Notes: a model not told the origin generated them from the letters alone. DNA of 64,000 nt from Deltaproteobacteria bacterium (GCA_021777225.1 JAJYDQ010000004.1:25416-89415); one strand, 5' to 3'; shown: positions 29,621-37,618, numbered from the stretch's first letter. Translations and numbers: made by a program.

Positions 29621-30018
29621 ATCCAAATAGTCAATCTGTATACGTTGTAGCGGTGCAACGAAATTTTGTGGCGCGCCATTTTCTGTTTGGGGGAGATTGG
29701 GGACCGGAGAACGATCTTCACTCTCATCATTATCGCGTAGAAGCCCGTTTGGAAGGGAACGAGCTTGACCAACACGGATATCTTGTCGATATAGTTGAAA
29801 TTGAAAGCCTTCTTGATGGGTTGGTGGCCCGATATTGCGACAGCGCGTTAAATGATCTGCCGGAATTTTCTGGTTTGAATCCCAGTATCGAACATTTTTC
29901 CCGGATTTTTTGTGAAAAGATGTGGAGTGGCGTTACCGCTGCTAATATCAGCGCCATAACAATAAGAATTTGGGAAAACGATATAGCTTGGGCTCAATAT
30001 AGAAGAGAGCGTATTTGA
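29617..30018 (+). CDS. 6-pyruvoyltetrahydropterin synthase / QueD-like protein with altered active site
   Basis: A 133-residue T-fold protein. The zinc-binding histidines are kept (FVARHFLF and the HxH of LHSHHYRVEARL), and GYLVDIVEIESLLD, ALNDLPEF and NPSIEHFSRIF match PTPS/QueD. The catalytic Cys normally just before the HGH motif is missing (GPENDLHSHH), and the 'DHxxLN' His is replaced (CDSALND). It may therefore perform a different reaction on a dihydroneopterin-like compound. It is coupled to both neighbours by 4-bp overlaps. Confidence 0.82.
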   Translation: MNPNSQSVYVVAVQRNFVARHFLFGGDWGPENDLHSHHYRVEARLEGNELDQHGYLVDIVEIESLLDGLVARYCDSALNDLPEFSGLNPSIEHFSRIFCEKMWSGVTAANISAITIRIWENDIAWAQYRRERI

Positions 30019-31106
30019 AGGTTGGACTGGTAATTTATGGAAGCCTGGATATCTTGACGGGCGGTTTCATTTATGATCGTAAACTGGTCGATTTTATTCA
30101 GGCCCACGGAGCGATTGTTGAAATTTGCTCTTTGCCTTGGCGAGATTATGCTTCCCATCTAACTGATAATCTATCGTACAAATTCTTCAGCCGACTAAAA
30201 ATGGCGGACTTCGATATTCTTCTGGAAGATGAGCTAAATCATCCTTCGCTTCTCACTGCTAACCGCTCGCTATTGAATTCATCGAAATATCCCATATTAT
30301 CCATAGTTCATCATCTCAGATGTAGTGAGCTTAGGTCAAACATTGCGAACCATTTCTACCGAAGGATAGAACGGATGTATCTAGGGACTGTCGACGGCTT
30401 TATTTTTAATAGCGGCGCAACCCGGAAAAGTGTCGAGACGCTTGGCCTGCCGCCTAGGCCATCTGTGACGGCTTATCCAGGCCGAAATAGTCTAAACCCG
30501 GGTGTAAATTCGCAATTCATCCGGAAACGCGCTCAGGGTCACGGTCCTTTAAGATTACTTTTTGTTGGCAGCTTGATCCCGAGAAAACAGTTGCATACAC
30601 TTGTGGAAGCTTTATCACATATTCCAAGAAAGGAATGGGCTCTACGAGTTGTTGGCTCTCTAGAAACGGACAAAAATTACACCAACGAAGTGTTTGAGCA
30701 TTTAAGGCGGTTTGAGGTTGAAAACAACGTGTCGTTACTAGGGTCGATGTCTGGTGATGAGCTTGAAGCCGAATACCGTAATTGTCAGGTTCTTGCGGTC
30801 CCTTCTTCATATGAGGGATTTGGAATAGTGTATCTTGAGTCCATGGGGTTTGGCGCGCCGCCACTGGCGTCTACAGCGGGCGCTGCCTGCGAAATGATTA
30901 CAGATGGATTAAACGGGTTTCTTGTAAACCCTGGGGACATTAAAGGTATTTCCGAAAAGATCGGTCGCCTGGTCAGCGACAGGGCGCTTTTGGTCCAAAT
31001 GGGGGAAGCCGCTTTGGATCGTTTCGCCAGCCATCCGACATGGGAACAAAGCTGCGAGAAGATGTTTAATTTCATGAAAGAGATGGTCTGTAAGAGTCAT
31101 GTTTGA
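30015..31106 (+). CDS. Family 4 glycosyltransferase
   Basis: A 363-residue GT-B glycosyltransferase. The C-terminal donor-binding half contains PLRLLFVGSLIPRKQLHTLV and the EX7E motif in EGFGIVYLESMGFGAP, typical of GT4 enzymes using nucleotide sugars. It starts with TTG at 30015, overlapping the PTPS stop (TTGA), and its end overlaps the methyltransferase start by 8 bp. It probably attaches a sugar to the small molecule made by the cluster; donor and acceptor are unknown. Confidence 0.85.
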   Translation: MKVGLVIYGSLDILTGGFIYDRKLVDFIQAHGAIVEICSLPWRDYASHLTDNLSYKFFSRLKMADFDILLEDELNHPSLLTANRSLLNSSKYPILSIVHHLRCSELRSNIANHFYRRIERMYLGTVDGFIFNSGATRKSVETLGLPPRPSVTAYPGRNSLNPGVNSQFIRKRAQGHGPLRLLFVGSLIPRKQLHTLVEALSHIPRKEWALRVVGSLETDKNYTNEVFEHLRRFEVENNVSLLGSMSGDELEAEYRNCQVLAVPSSYEGFGIVYLESMGFGAPPLASTAGAACEMITDGLNGFLVNPGDIKGISEKIGRLVSDRALLVQMGEAALDRFASHPTWEQSCEKMFNFMKEMVCKSHV

Positions 31107-32034
31107 TGAATCAAATTACTCTTTTGCCAGATATCTGTCGTCCAAGAAAAGTGTCGATAACAGGGCTTTAAACAGGGTTGTGTGGCAGAGATTGCAATCC
31201 ATCATTGCTAGTGAACATTCTGGAAAGCCATCGGCAATATTGGAAATTGGGGCAGGCATAGGGACGATGTTTGAGCGGTCGCTTGAATGGGGGCTTTTCA
31301 AAAAAGCTTATTATACTGCAATTGACGCCATGTTGGAAAACATCCTGGAAGCCAGGGCGAGAATTCCGGGCTGGGCTTACAATGCCGGTTATAAAGTTGA
31401 AGAAATCGCTGATAATGAACTGAGACTTACCGGTTCGGGCTCAGACGTAACTTTGAAACTTGAAGATGGCGATTTTTTCGACTTTGCGAGGAAAAACAGT
31501 GGCCATCATGCTTGGGACCTGATTATAGCGAATGCTTTTCTGGATCTTGTGGATGCTGGAAGGACTCTACAGATCACAATGAACCTCATCAAACCTTCAG
31601 GATTACTGTATTTTACAATAAACTTCGATGGATCTACAGTTCTGGAACCAGAAATTGACGCTGAATTTGATGCTCTTGTTGAACGTTTGTATCATCGGAC
31701 GATGGATGATCGGCTGATAGATGGAACAATATCCGGTGACAGCAAAACGGGGAGACATTTCTTCGAAGTTGCGAGAAAGAACAGTGTAGAAATACTTGAA
31801 AGCGGGTCTTCAGATTGGACCGTATTTGCGGGAAAAGATGGTTATCGTGAAGATGAGTCTTATTTTCTGCATTTCATAGTCCATACTATGTATAGCGCCC
31901 TTAAAGAAAGGCCGGAACTGGACCGTCAAAGATTCAATAGATGGATTAAGGAGAGACATTCTCAGATTGAAGATGGTAAGCTGGTTTACATAGCCCATCA
32001 ACTGGATTTTTTGTGCAGGAAAGCGGAAAATTGA
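31099..32034 (+). CDS. SAM-dependent methyltransferase
   Basis: A 311-residue class I methyltransferase. The SAM-binding motif I is ILEIGAGIGTMFERSL, followed by YTAIDAMLENILEAR and the post-motif IIANAFLDLVDAGRTL. It is the last gene of the coupled cluster and shares an 8-bp overlap with the glycosyltransferase. About 100 bp separate it from the selenoprotein gene. The methyl acceptor is presumably the cluster product. Confidence 0.82.
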   Translation: MFDESNYSFARYLSSKKSVDNRALNRVVWQRLQSIIASEHSGKPSAILEIGAGIGTMFERSLEWGLFKKAYYTAIDAMLENILEARARIPGWAYNAGYKVEEIADNELRLTGSGSDVTLKLEDGDFFDFARKNSGHHAWDLIIANAFLDLVDAGRTLQITMNLIKPSGLLYFTINFDGSTVLEPEIDAEFDALVERLYHRTMDDRLIDGTISGDSKTGRHFFEVARKNSVEILESGSSDWTVFAGKDGYREDESYFLHFIVHTMYSALKERPELDRQRFNRWIKERHSQIEDGKLVYIAHQLDFLCRKAEN

Positions 32035-32136
32035 TAATCTGTCCGTAATGCATAACAAAAATGTAGTTTTCTGAATTTGGGAAAAGAAGGTTGCCGCTAT
32101 CGCTATTTATTCCATTAACTCGATTTTCAGGAACCT

Positions 32137-32784
32137 ATGATGTCATTGAACAAAATACTTGAAAGATGGAAGGCCGCTAGCCGAAAAACTATCCCGCCGG
32201 ATAAGCTGCTGATTATGGACAGGGCTCAAGCGGAATTGGCCGAATCAGGGATTGATGAATCTTGTCTGCGAGAAGGAGATTTTGCTCCGAGATTTGAACT
32301 CCCCAACGCTACCGGTCAGAATGTTTCTCTTCAGGATTTGTTGACTAAGGGGCCTTTAGTTTTGTCTTTTTATCGAGGAGGCTGGTGACCGTACTGCAAC
32401 ATTGAGCTGCGGTCATTGCAGCGCAGGCTTGACGACATAAGCGCACTTGGAGCGTCACTGGCGGCTATCTCTTCTGAAACACCAGATGATTCATTATCCG
32501 TAGTAGAGAAGAATGAACTGAGCTTTGAGGTGCTTAGCGACACCGGCGGCAAGGTTGCCCGTGAGTTCGGGATCGTGTTCCCGCTACCGAAGGATTTGTT
32601 GCGGTTTTACTCAAGCTACGGTGTCAGAGTGATCGAGGAGGGTGGTAATGGCTATTTTGAGTTGCCTATTCCAGCTACCTACATAATTGGAAGAGACAGA
32701 AAGATCCTCAAAGCGTATGTGGATGTAGATTATACCAAACGACTGGATCCTGAAGAGATCATTGAGGCGCTCAAATCAATATGA
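32137..32784 (+). CDS. Peroxiredoxin-like selenoprotein (UGA = selenocysteine)
   Basis: Read through the in-frame TGA at 32386-32388, this gives a 215-residue AhpC/TSA-type peroxiredoxin-like protein (GDFAPRFELPNATGQNVSLQ ... GPLVLSFYRGGW-U-PYCNIELRSLQ ... ATYIIGRDRKILKAYVDVDY). Cysteine homologues of this family have 'RGGWCPYCNxELR', so Sec-84 replaces the peroxidatic Cys and Cys-87 is the partner. The frame before and after TGA is the same and homology continues without a gap. A hairpin fitting a bacterial SECIS starts 5 nt after the UGA. It should need SelA, SelB and SelC from elsewhere in the genome. It probably reduces hydroperoxides in the cytoplasm. Confidence 0.92.
32394..32421 (+). 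promoter_or_regulatory. Predicted bacterial SECIS element
   Basis: CTGCAA (32394-32399) pairs with TTGCAG (32416-32421), then after a 3-nt bulge TGA (32403-32405) pairs with TCA (32413-32415), leaving the loop GCTGCGG (32406-32412). The loop begins with G and lies 17 nt after the UGA, within the range known for bacterial SECIS hairpins read by SelB. Confidence 0.7.
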
Positions 32785-32841
32785 GCCGCTTTAAAAAATA
32801 ACCGTGATCATTACGCAGTTCAACAGGGTTCGAAAACGACT

Positions 32842-34221
32842 GTGAAGCAGGCTCATTTGAAATCTAGGACACCTACGGAAGCCATACTGGAGAGCATCTC
32901 AGATGGGGTGTTTACCGTTGATCTCAAGTGGCGCATCACTTCGTTTAACAGGGCCGCCGAAGAGATAACAGGCGTGAGACGCGAAGAAGCAATAAGCAGT
33001 CTTTGTTCGGAGGTTTTTCGGTCAAGCATGTGCGGAACTGATTGCGCTCTTCAGCAGACTCTGAAGACCGGCAAGCCCATCATCGGCAAATCGGTATACA
33101 TAATCAAGGCCGATGGCTCGCGCAAACCTATTAGTGTATCTACTGCCGTTTTGCGGGATGACAATGGTCGGGTAATAGGCGGCGCCGAAACTTTTCGTGA
33201 CCTGAGCGAACTCGAAGCGCTACGCCGTGAACTGCAAGGAAAATTTCAGCTAGGTGATATCGCTAGCCGAAGTCCGGTTATGCATAGAGTAATGGAAGCT
33301 CTCCCTGCTATCGCCGCAAGTCCAAGCACAGTGCTAATTCTTGGAGAGACAGGCACCGGTAAGGAACTGGTAGCCCGTACGATCCACAACTTGAGCCCAC
33401 GACGAAACGGTCCATTTGTTGCGGTAAATTGTGGAGCCTTGCCGGATGCCTTGTTGGAATCAGAACTATTTGGTTACAAAGCAGGGGCCTTTACCGGGGC
33501 CACCAAAGATAAGCCGGGACGCTTCACTATGGCCAAAAATGGTACTATTTTACTGGACGAAATAGGAGAAGTCAGCCCGGCTGTTCAGGTGAAACTCCTC
33601 AGAGTGCTTCAGGATCGGGTTTATGAACCGCTGGGGGCTACAAGGTCTGAGATCGCCGATGCCAGGATTGTTGTCGCCACCAACAAAGACCTCGGGGAAC
33701 AGATGCGCATAGGCGCGTTCCGCGACGATCTCTACTACCGGGTTAATGTAGTCCGCGTGGAATTGCCGCCCTTGAGAAAACGCAAAGAAGACATCCCCCT
33801 TTTGGTGACCCAATTCATAGAGCGTTTCAACCGCCTTCAAGGTAAATCCATTACCGGGATTGCGACTGAGGCGCTTTCTTTGCTTATGGCTCACGACTGG
33901 CCGGGAAACATCAGGGAATTGGAAAACGTCATCGAGAGGTGTTTCATTATGTGCGACGAGGGGCTTATAGCGATTGGCCACTTACCTGATGATTTGACAG
34001 CGCACAACTTATCGAGAAACACACCGTCCGAAATACGATCTGCACATGACTTTGTAGACATGCAAGCCATACAAACGGCATTGGAACGTAACGGTTACAA
34101 CCGGTTAGCCGCCGCCAAAGAACTCCATATTCACAAAACAACTCTTTTTCGCCGAATAAAGAAACTGGGCATAATCCTACCGAAAGTGGATGGTCGGAAA
34201 AGCAAAACACGGCTTGAGTAG
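32842..34221 (+). CDS. PAS-domain sigma-54-dependent transcriptional activator
   Basis: 459 residues: a PAS domain (about 11-125) holding a cysteine set (SLCSEVFRSSMCGTDCAL) that suggests redox or metal sensing; a AAA+ domain with Walker A GETGTGKE (about 168), the sigma-54 contact loop GAFTGA (about 213) and Walker B ILLDEIGEV; and a C-terminal Fis-type HTH (about 410-445). There is no receiver domain. The start is GTG at 32842. Directly downstream are a repeat pair and a -24/-12 promoter, so it likely drives the 34407 operon. Confidence 0.93.
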   Translation: MKQAHLKSRTPTEAILESISDGVFTVDLKWRITSFNRAAEEITGVRREEAISSLCSEVFRSSMCGTDCALQQTLKTGKPIIGKSVYIIKADGSRKPISVSTAVLRDDNGRVIGGAETFRDLSELEALRRELQGKFQLGDIASRSPVMHRVMEALPAIAASPSTVLILGETGTGKELVARTIHNLSPRRNGPFVAVNCGALPDALLESELFGYKAGAFTGATKDKPGRFTMAKNGTILLDEIGEVSPAVQVKLLRVLQDRVYEPLGATRSEIADARIVVATNKDLGEQMRIGAFRDDLYYRVNVVRVELPPLRKRKEDIPLLVTQFIERFNRLQGKSITGIATEALSLLMAHDWPGNIRELENVIERCFIMCDEGLIAIGHLPDDLTAHNLSRNTPSEIRSAHDFVDMQAIQTALERNGYNRLAAAKELHIHKTTLFRRIKKLGIILPKVDGRKSKTRLE

Positions 34222-34266
34222 CATCATTACTACTCATGCTCGCTGGCTAGGTAGCATATAGGCTAC
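34216..34266. promoter_or_regulatory. Pair of palindromes, likely activator-binding (UAS) sites
   Basis: GAGTAGCATCATTACTACTC (34216-34235) and GTAGCATATAGGCTACTC (34251-34268) share the pattern GTAGCAT-N5/6-CTACTC. They lie 35 bp apart and about 90-140 bp upstream of the -24/-12 promoter, the usual place for enhancer sites of a sigma-54 activator. The first overlaps the activator stop codon. Confidence 0.5.
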
Positions 34267-34352
34267 TCTATTAGTAACCACACCTCCACACCAACTGCCA
34301 ATAATCTTTATCATTCAATGCTCTAACCTAAAGCGCCGAAGCGAATAAACTT

Positions 34353-34368
34353 TGGCACATTTTGTGCT
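34353..34368 (+). promoter_or_regulatory. Sigma-54 (-24/-12) promoter
   Basis: TGGCACATTTTGTGCT has the invariant GG-N10-GC spacing, a perfect -24 TGGCAC and a -12 GTGCT. Transcription would start near 34380, about 27 bp before the ATG at 34407. The adjacent sigma-54 activator gene supports it. Confidence 0.75.
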
Positions 34369-34406
34369 TATCATCTGTATAGTAACTGAGAGTAGGTTTT
34401 GAGTTC

Positions 34407-35051
34407 ATGAAAGCAGCCTTTTCTTACTTTGACAATCGCATTGCGCCGGTTTTTGATACGGCCCGGCAGATTGTACTGGTAGAAGCGGTTTCGCGACGAA
34501 TCGTGAAAGAAAGTCAGGAAATCTTTGGCGATGACCTGCCAGTTCAGAAGGCGATCCAATTAGCGGAGTTTAGCGTTAACGCGCTTGTATGCGGGGCAAT
34601 TTCGAAACAGTTACAAGAGATAATCATCGCATATGGTACTCAGGTCGTCCCGTTTGTGATAGGCGACTTGAAAGAAGTTATTTATGCCTGGGCCAACAAC
34701 AGGCTTTATGATCGGCGTTTTACAATGCCTGGCTGCAGGGGGCTGAGAAGCCAAAGATTTGGATGTAAGGTTTTCAAGGAACAGGAGGATACGATTATGC
34801 CACGAGGAGATGGTACTGGTCCACAGGGAACTGGAAAAAGAGGTGGAGGGATGGGAGCAGGCGGTGGACGCGGCCAAGGTCAATCCCAAAGGCAAGGTGG
34901 CCAAGGGGCCGGACGCATGGGTAGAGCGGCAGCAGGCGCAGTCGGGTTTTGCGTCTGCCCCCAGTGCGGGGATCGTCAGCCACATCAGCGAGGGACGCCA
35001 TGTTTTGAGCAAAAGTGCTCCAAATGTGGCGCAAGTATGGCGCGAGAATAG
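34407..35051 (+). CDS. NifX-like (dinitrogenase FeMo-cofactor domain) protein fused to a Gly-rich zinc-ribbon domain
   Basis: 214 residues. The first 115 (AAFSYFDNRIAPVFDTARQI; ALVCGAISKQLQEIIIAYGT; FTMPGCRG) match the dinitrogenase iron-molybdenum cofactor/NifX-like family, small proteins that bind metal-cofactor precursors. From residue 131 a second protein type begins (MPRGDGTGPQGTGKRGGG) and ends with a four-Cys ribbon (CVCPQCGD ... CFEQKCSKCGASM). Such proteins are usually separate genes; here no stop lies between. An internal ATG at 34797 with its own GGAGG could give the second protein alone. Confidence 0.82.
   Translation: MKAAFSYFDNRIAPVFDTARQIVLVEAVSRRIVKESQEIFGDDLPVQKAIQLAEFSVNALVCGAISKQLQEIIIAYGTQVVPFVIGDLKEVIYAWANNRLYDRRFTMPGCRGLRSQRFGCKVFKEQEDTIMPRGDGTGPQGTGKRGGGMGAGGGRGQGQSQRQGGQGAGRMGRAAAGAVGFCVCPQCGDRQPHQRGTPCFEQKCSKCGASMARE
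34797..35051 (+). CDS. Possible internally initiated 84-residue zinc-ribbon protein
   Basis: ATG 34797 lies in the NifX-like frame and is preceded by AGGAGG at good spacing, the same arrangement as the next gene. The product would be a Gly/Gln-rich protein with a C-terminal CxxC...CxxC ribbon. It is the expected start for stand-alone family members, so one mRNA may yield both a fusion and a short form. No direct evidence of use. Confidence 0.45.
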   Translation: MPRGDGTGPQGTGKRGGGMGAGGGRGQGQSQRQGGQGAGRMGRAAAGAVGFCVCPQCGDRQPHQRGTPCFEQKCSKCGASMARE

Positions 35052-35114
35052 AACAAATTCTAAAGAAAGGAGGACATAGTTATGCCACGAGGAGATGGTA
35101 CTGGTCCACAGGGA
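34797..35114 (+). repeat. 33-bp direct repeat at two gene starts
   Basis: Positions 34797-34829 and 35082-35114 are identical over 33 bases and encode MPRGDGTGPQG in both cases; the AGGAGG just upstream is also shared. This points to duplication or gene conversion between the zinc-ribbon domain and the DUF5320-like gene. Confidence 0.85.
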
Positions 35115-35456
35115 TTGGGATCAATGACCGGACGAGCCGCCGGATATTGCGGTGGCTCAGGAATGCCGGGTTATGTGAACGCCGCCCCAGGACGTCCTTT
35201 CGGAGGGGGTTTTGGACGTGGCCCTGGTTTTCGAGGAGCTGGAATTGGTTCTGCGGGCCGTGGATATCGTTGCAGATTCTTCGCTAGCGGCATACCGGCC
35301 CGGGGTCGATTCGGCCCTTACTCGGCGCCGCTTCAGGGGACGGACCCAGAGATTGAGAAACAGATTCTAAAGAACCAGGCAGACTCGTTGGAGTCTGAAT
35401 TGGAATCCATCAAGAAGCGCTTAGCTCAGTTCGATAGAGGCTCTTCTAGTGATTAA
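35082..35456 (+). CDS. DUF5320-like glycine-rich protein
   Basis: A 124-residue protein that begins MPRGDGTGPQGLGSMTGRAA, the hallmark of small DUF5320-type proteins found beside NifX-like genes and P-loop Fe-S ATPases. The middle is Gly/Arg/aromatic-rich and the C-terminus (EIEKQILKNQADSLESELES) is a short coiled coil. Strong RBS AAAGGAGG. Function unknown; the context suggests metal-cofactor handling. Confidence 0.78.
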   Translation: MPRGDGTGPQGLGSMTGRAAGYCGGSGMPGYVNAAPGRPFGGGFGRGPGFRGAGIGSAGRGYRCRFFASGIPARGRFGPYSAPLQGTDPEIEKQILKNQADSLESELESIKKRLAQFDRGSSSD

Positions 35457-35623
35457 CCCTTAAGAAGCCGGCTGGTTCGCCTTATACGCCGCTATAAGAA
35501 TCAGTCGGTCACTCTCAACGACTTCATCATGATCATTAAAAACACAAGGTTGAAATCTAAGAAGCGTTGTTTAGATAAAAACCCGTCTTGTGATAAAAGG
35601 AAATAAAAACCCGAGGGGAAAGT

Positions 35624-36682
35624 ATGAAAACAAAATCACTCATGAGTCTAACCCTAGGAACCTTTGCCACGTTGGTAGTAGCTATGTCCTGTTATGCGCA
35701 AGGAATGAATGAGGATAATTGTTTTTATCTCAAAAGCCTTCACGCGACCACCAGAGGAATGGCTTATTGGTATGACAAAGCCAATGGGGGCCTAGAAACG
35801 ATAGTGGGAGTTCCATATTCACAGGCCGGGTGCGCCAAGTGTCATGTTTCATCTTGCGACAACTGTCACAAGCAAATTGTAAATGGGAAAGCGCAATACT
35901 CCGCTGAAGCGGCGAAAAATCAGGAGAAGTGCATGGGCTGCCATGGACGGGAGGCGTTCATGATCATGAAAATTGACAAAGCAGCAAACACGCCTGACGT
36001 TCACGTCGCAAAAGGAATGACCTGTATGGATTGTCATACGTCACGTGAAATTCACGGTGACGGGAACGTGTACAAATCGATGAGGGAACCCGGAGCCATG
36101 GATGTGACCTGCGAGCAGTGCCATGATTCTTTGCCAAAAAGCCTCTCACACACCATTCATGGGAAAAAGTTGGGTTGTACCGCCTGCCATGTCCGCCACG
36201 TCGTAAGTTGCAACAGTTGTCACGTGGAGACTATGCTCAAAGAGAAAAAGCGGGTATCCCTACCCGTGTCCGGCTGGAAGTTCCTCATGAATTACAATGG
36301 CAAGGTTACCGCTGCGAACATGCAAACCTTTGTCGCTCCGGGCGATAAAACCTTCATGTTGTTTGCTCCTCAATTCAGCCATTCAGTGATGAAAGAGGGT
36401 TCTAAATGCGAAGAATGCCATGCTACAAAAATTGATAAACAGATTCTCAATGGAAGTATCGATCTCTCTTGGCTCGATAAGGGTAAGGAACAAAACCTAA
36501 AGGGCGTTATTCCGGTCGTGAAAGGTGTCCGTTACAATTGCATATACGAAAAGTATCATGACGGCGTATGGACGCCTATTACCAATCCAGTAGACCCCAA
36601 AACGCAGTATGTGGGGTTCGGTTCACCATTGACGCAGGAACAGCTCAAGAAGCTTCTAACTCCACAGAAAAGCAAAAAATAG
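35624..36682 (+). CDS. Periplasmic octaheme c-type cytochrome
   Basis: 352 residues with a cleavable signal peptide (MKTKSLMSLTLGTFATLVVA ... CYAQG). Eight CxxCH heme motifs are visible: CAKCH, CDNCH, CMGCH, CMDCH, CEQCH, CTACH, CNSCH and CEECH. The C-terminal 90 residues carry no heme. It matches multiheme electron carriers of sulphate reducers and syntrophs; no CxxCK catalytic motif was seen, so it may be an electron conduit rather than a nitrite reductase. It lies 167 bp after the DUF5320-like gene. Confidence 0.9.
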   Translation: MKTKSLMSLTLGTFATLVVAMSCYAQGMNEDNCFYLKSLHATTRGMAYWYDKANGGLETIVGVPYSQAGCAKCHVSSCDNCHKQIVNGKAQYSAEAAKNQEKCMGCHGREAFMIMKIDKAANTPDVHVAKGMTCMDCHTSREIHGDGNVYKSMREPGAMDVTCEQCHDSLPKSLSHTIHGKKLGCTACHVRHVVSCNSCHVETMLKEKKRVSLPVSGWKFLMNYNGKVTAANMQTFVAPGDKTFMLFAPQFSHSVMKEGSKCEECHATKIDKQILNGSIDLSWLDKGKEQNLKGVIPVVKGVRYNCIYEKYHDGVWTPITNPVDPKTQYVGFGSPLTQEQLKKLLTPQKSKK

Positions 36683-36766
36683 AGCGCTCAAAGTTACGCG
36701 TGGTTGTTTGCTGGCCTGCAAGAATCTTTTGGACTGGGTTTAGTGAAATCGCTCGAAAGGAAGCCT

Positions 36767-37552
36767 ATGAAAATTTTGGACACTCTAATTGATAGCCTTA
36801 ACGGCAAAGACCTGGCAGTGAAGAATGTTTGTTGTGGAGCTTTCTGGACAATGGTAACCACTCGGCATTCCGGCCTGGCGTCCACCTACAGAGAACAGGA
36901 TTTCAAAGACAGCGATGACCACTGCATGATAAATGACGCTGGGCGGCTCACAGAAAAGCTAGCCGGAGATCTTGCTGAATACGCCAGGTCAGATGACACA
37001 GTAGCCGCGTCAATTGGTATGGCTACTATTAATTCCCTGATCGAGGTAGATGAACATCGATGCAGGGATATTGGGGCTTATGAAATTTTGGCTGAGAAAG
37101 GAAGAAATCTGGACGTGGCGGTAGTGGGACATTTTCCTTTCATCCCTAAATTGCGTGATGTCGCTAGAAATGTGTGGGTGATTGAGAAACAGGCTCGGCC
37201 GGGTGACTTTGCCGAGAGTGAGGCTAAAAATATTCTGCCAAAAGCCGATGTTGTGAGTCTTACCGGCACAGCTTTTATAAATCATACCATTGAAGAATTA
37301 CTGAGCCTTTGCAGGGATAGTTATGTAGTCCTAACAGGTCCGACATCGCCCCTCACTCCGGTGCTTTTCGATTTTGGGATCGACGCTATTTGCGGAACTC
37401 AGGTAGTGAATGTGGACAACGTGGAGCGCTTTGTTATGCAGGCGGCGATCTTCAAACAGATACGACACCAGGGGTGTGCGACTGTTAACAATGATGGCCT
37501 AGCGCTTCATATGCTGAAGTATCGGTATATCGTTACAGACTGCCTTATGTAG
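36767..37552 (+). CDS. DUF364/DUF4213 putative heavy-metal chelation protein
   Basis: 261 residues. An N-terminal DUF4213-like part (VKNVCCGAFWTMVTTRHSGL; ASIGMATINSLI) precedes a Rossmann-like DUF364 domain (DVAVVGHFPFIPKLRDVARN ... VVSLTGTAFINHTIEELLSL). The family is linked to metal or metallophore handling by structure only. ATG 36767 is preferred to the upstream in-frame ATG 36704 because GGAAG precedes it and the family begins near MKILD. It is close to the octaheme cytochrome (84 bp). Confidence 0.82.
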   Translation: MKILDTLIDSLNGKDLAVKNVCCGAFWTMVTTRHSGLASTYREQDFKDSDDHCMINDAGRLTEKLAGDLAEYARSDDTVAASIGMATINSLIEVDEHRCRDIGAYEILAEKGRNLDVAVVGHFPFIPKLRDVARNVWVIEKQARPGDFAESEAKNILPKADVVSLTGTAFINHTIEELLSLCRDSYVVLTGPTSPLTPVLFDFGIDAICGTQVVNVDNVERFVMQAAIFKQIRHQGCATVNNDGLALHMLKYRYIVTDCLM

Positions 37553-37618
37553 ACAGACGCCGAGATTTTTCTTCGCTTTGAGAAACAATATGATAGATCA
37601 CTGAAGTAGGTACGGGAA

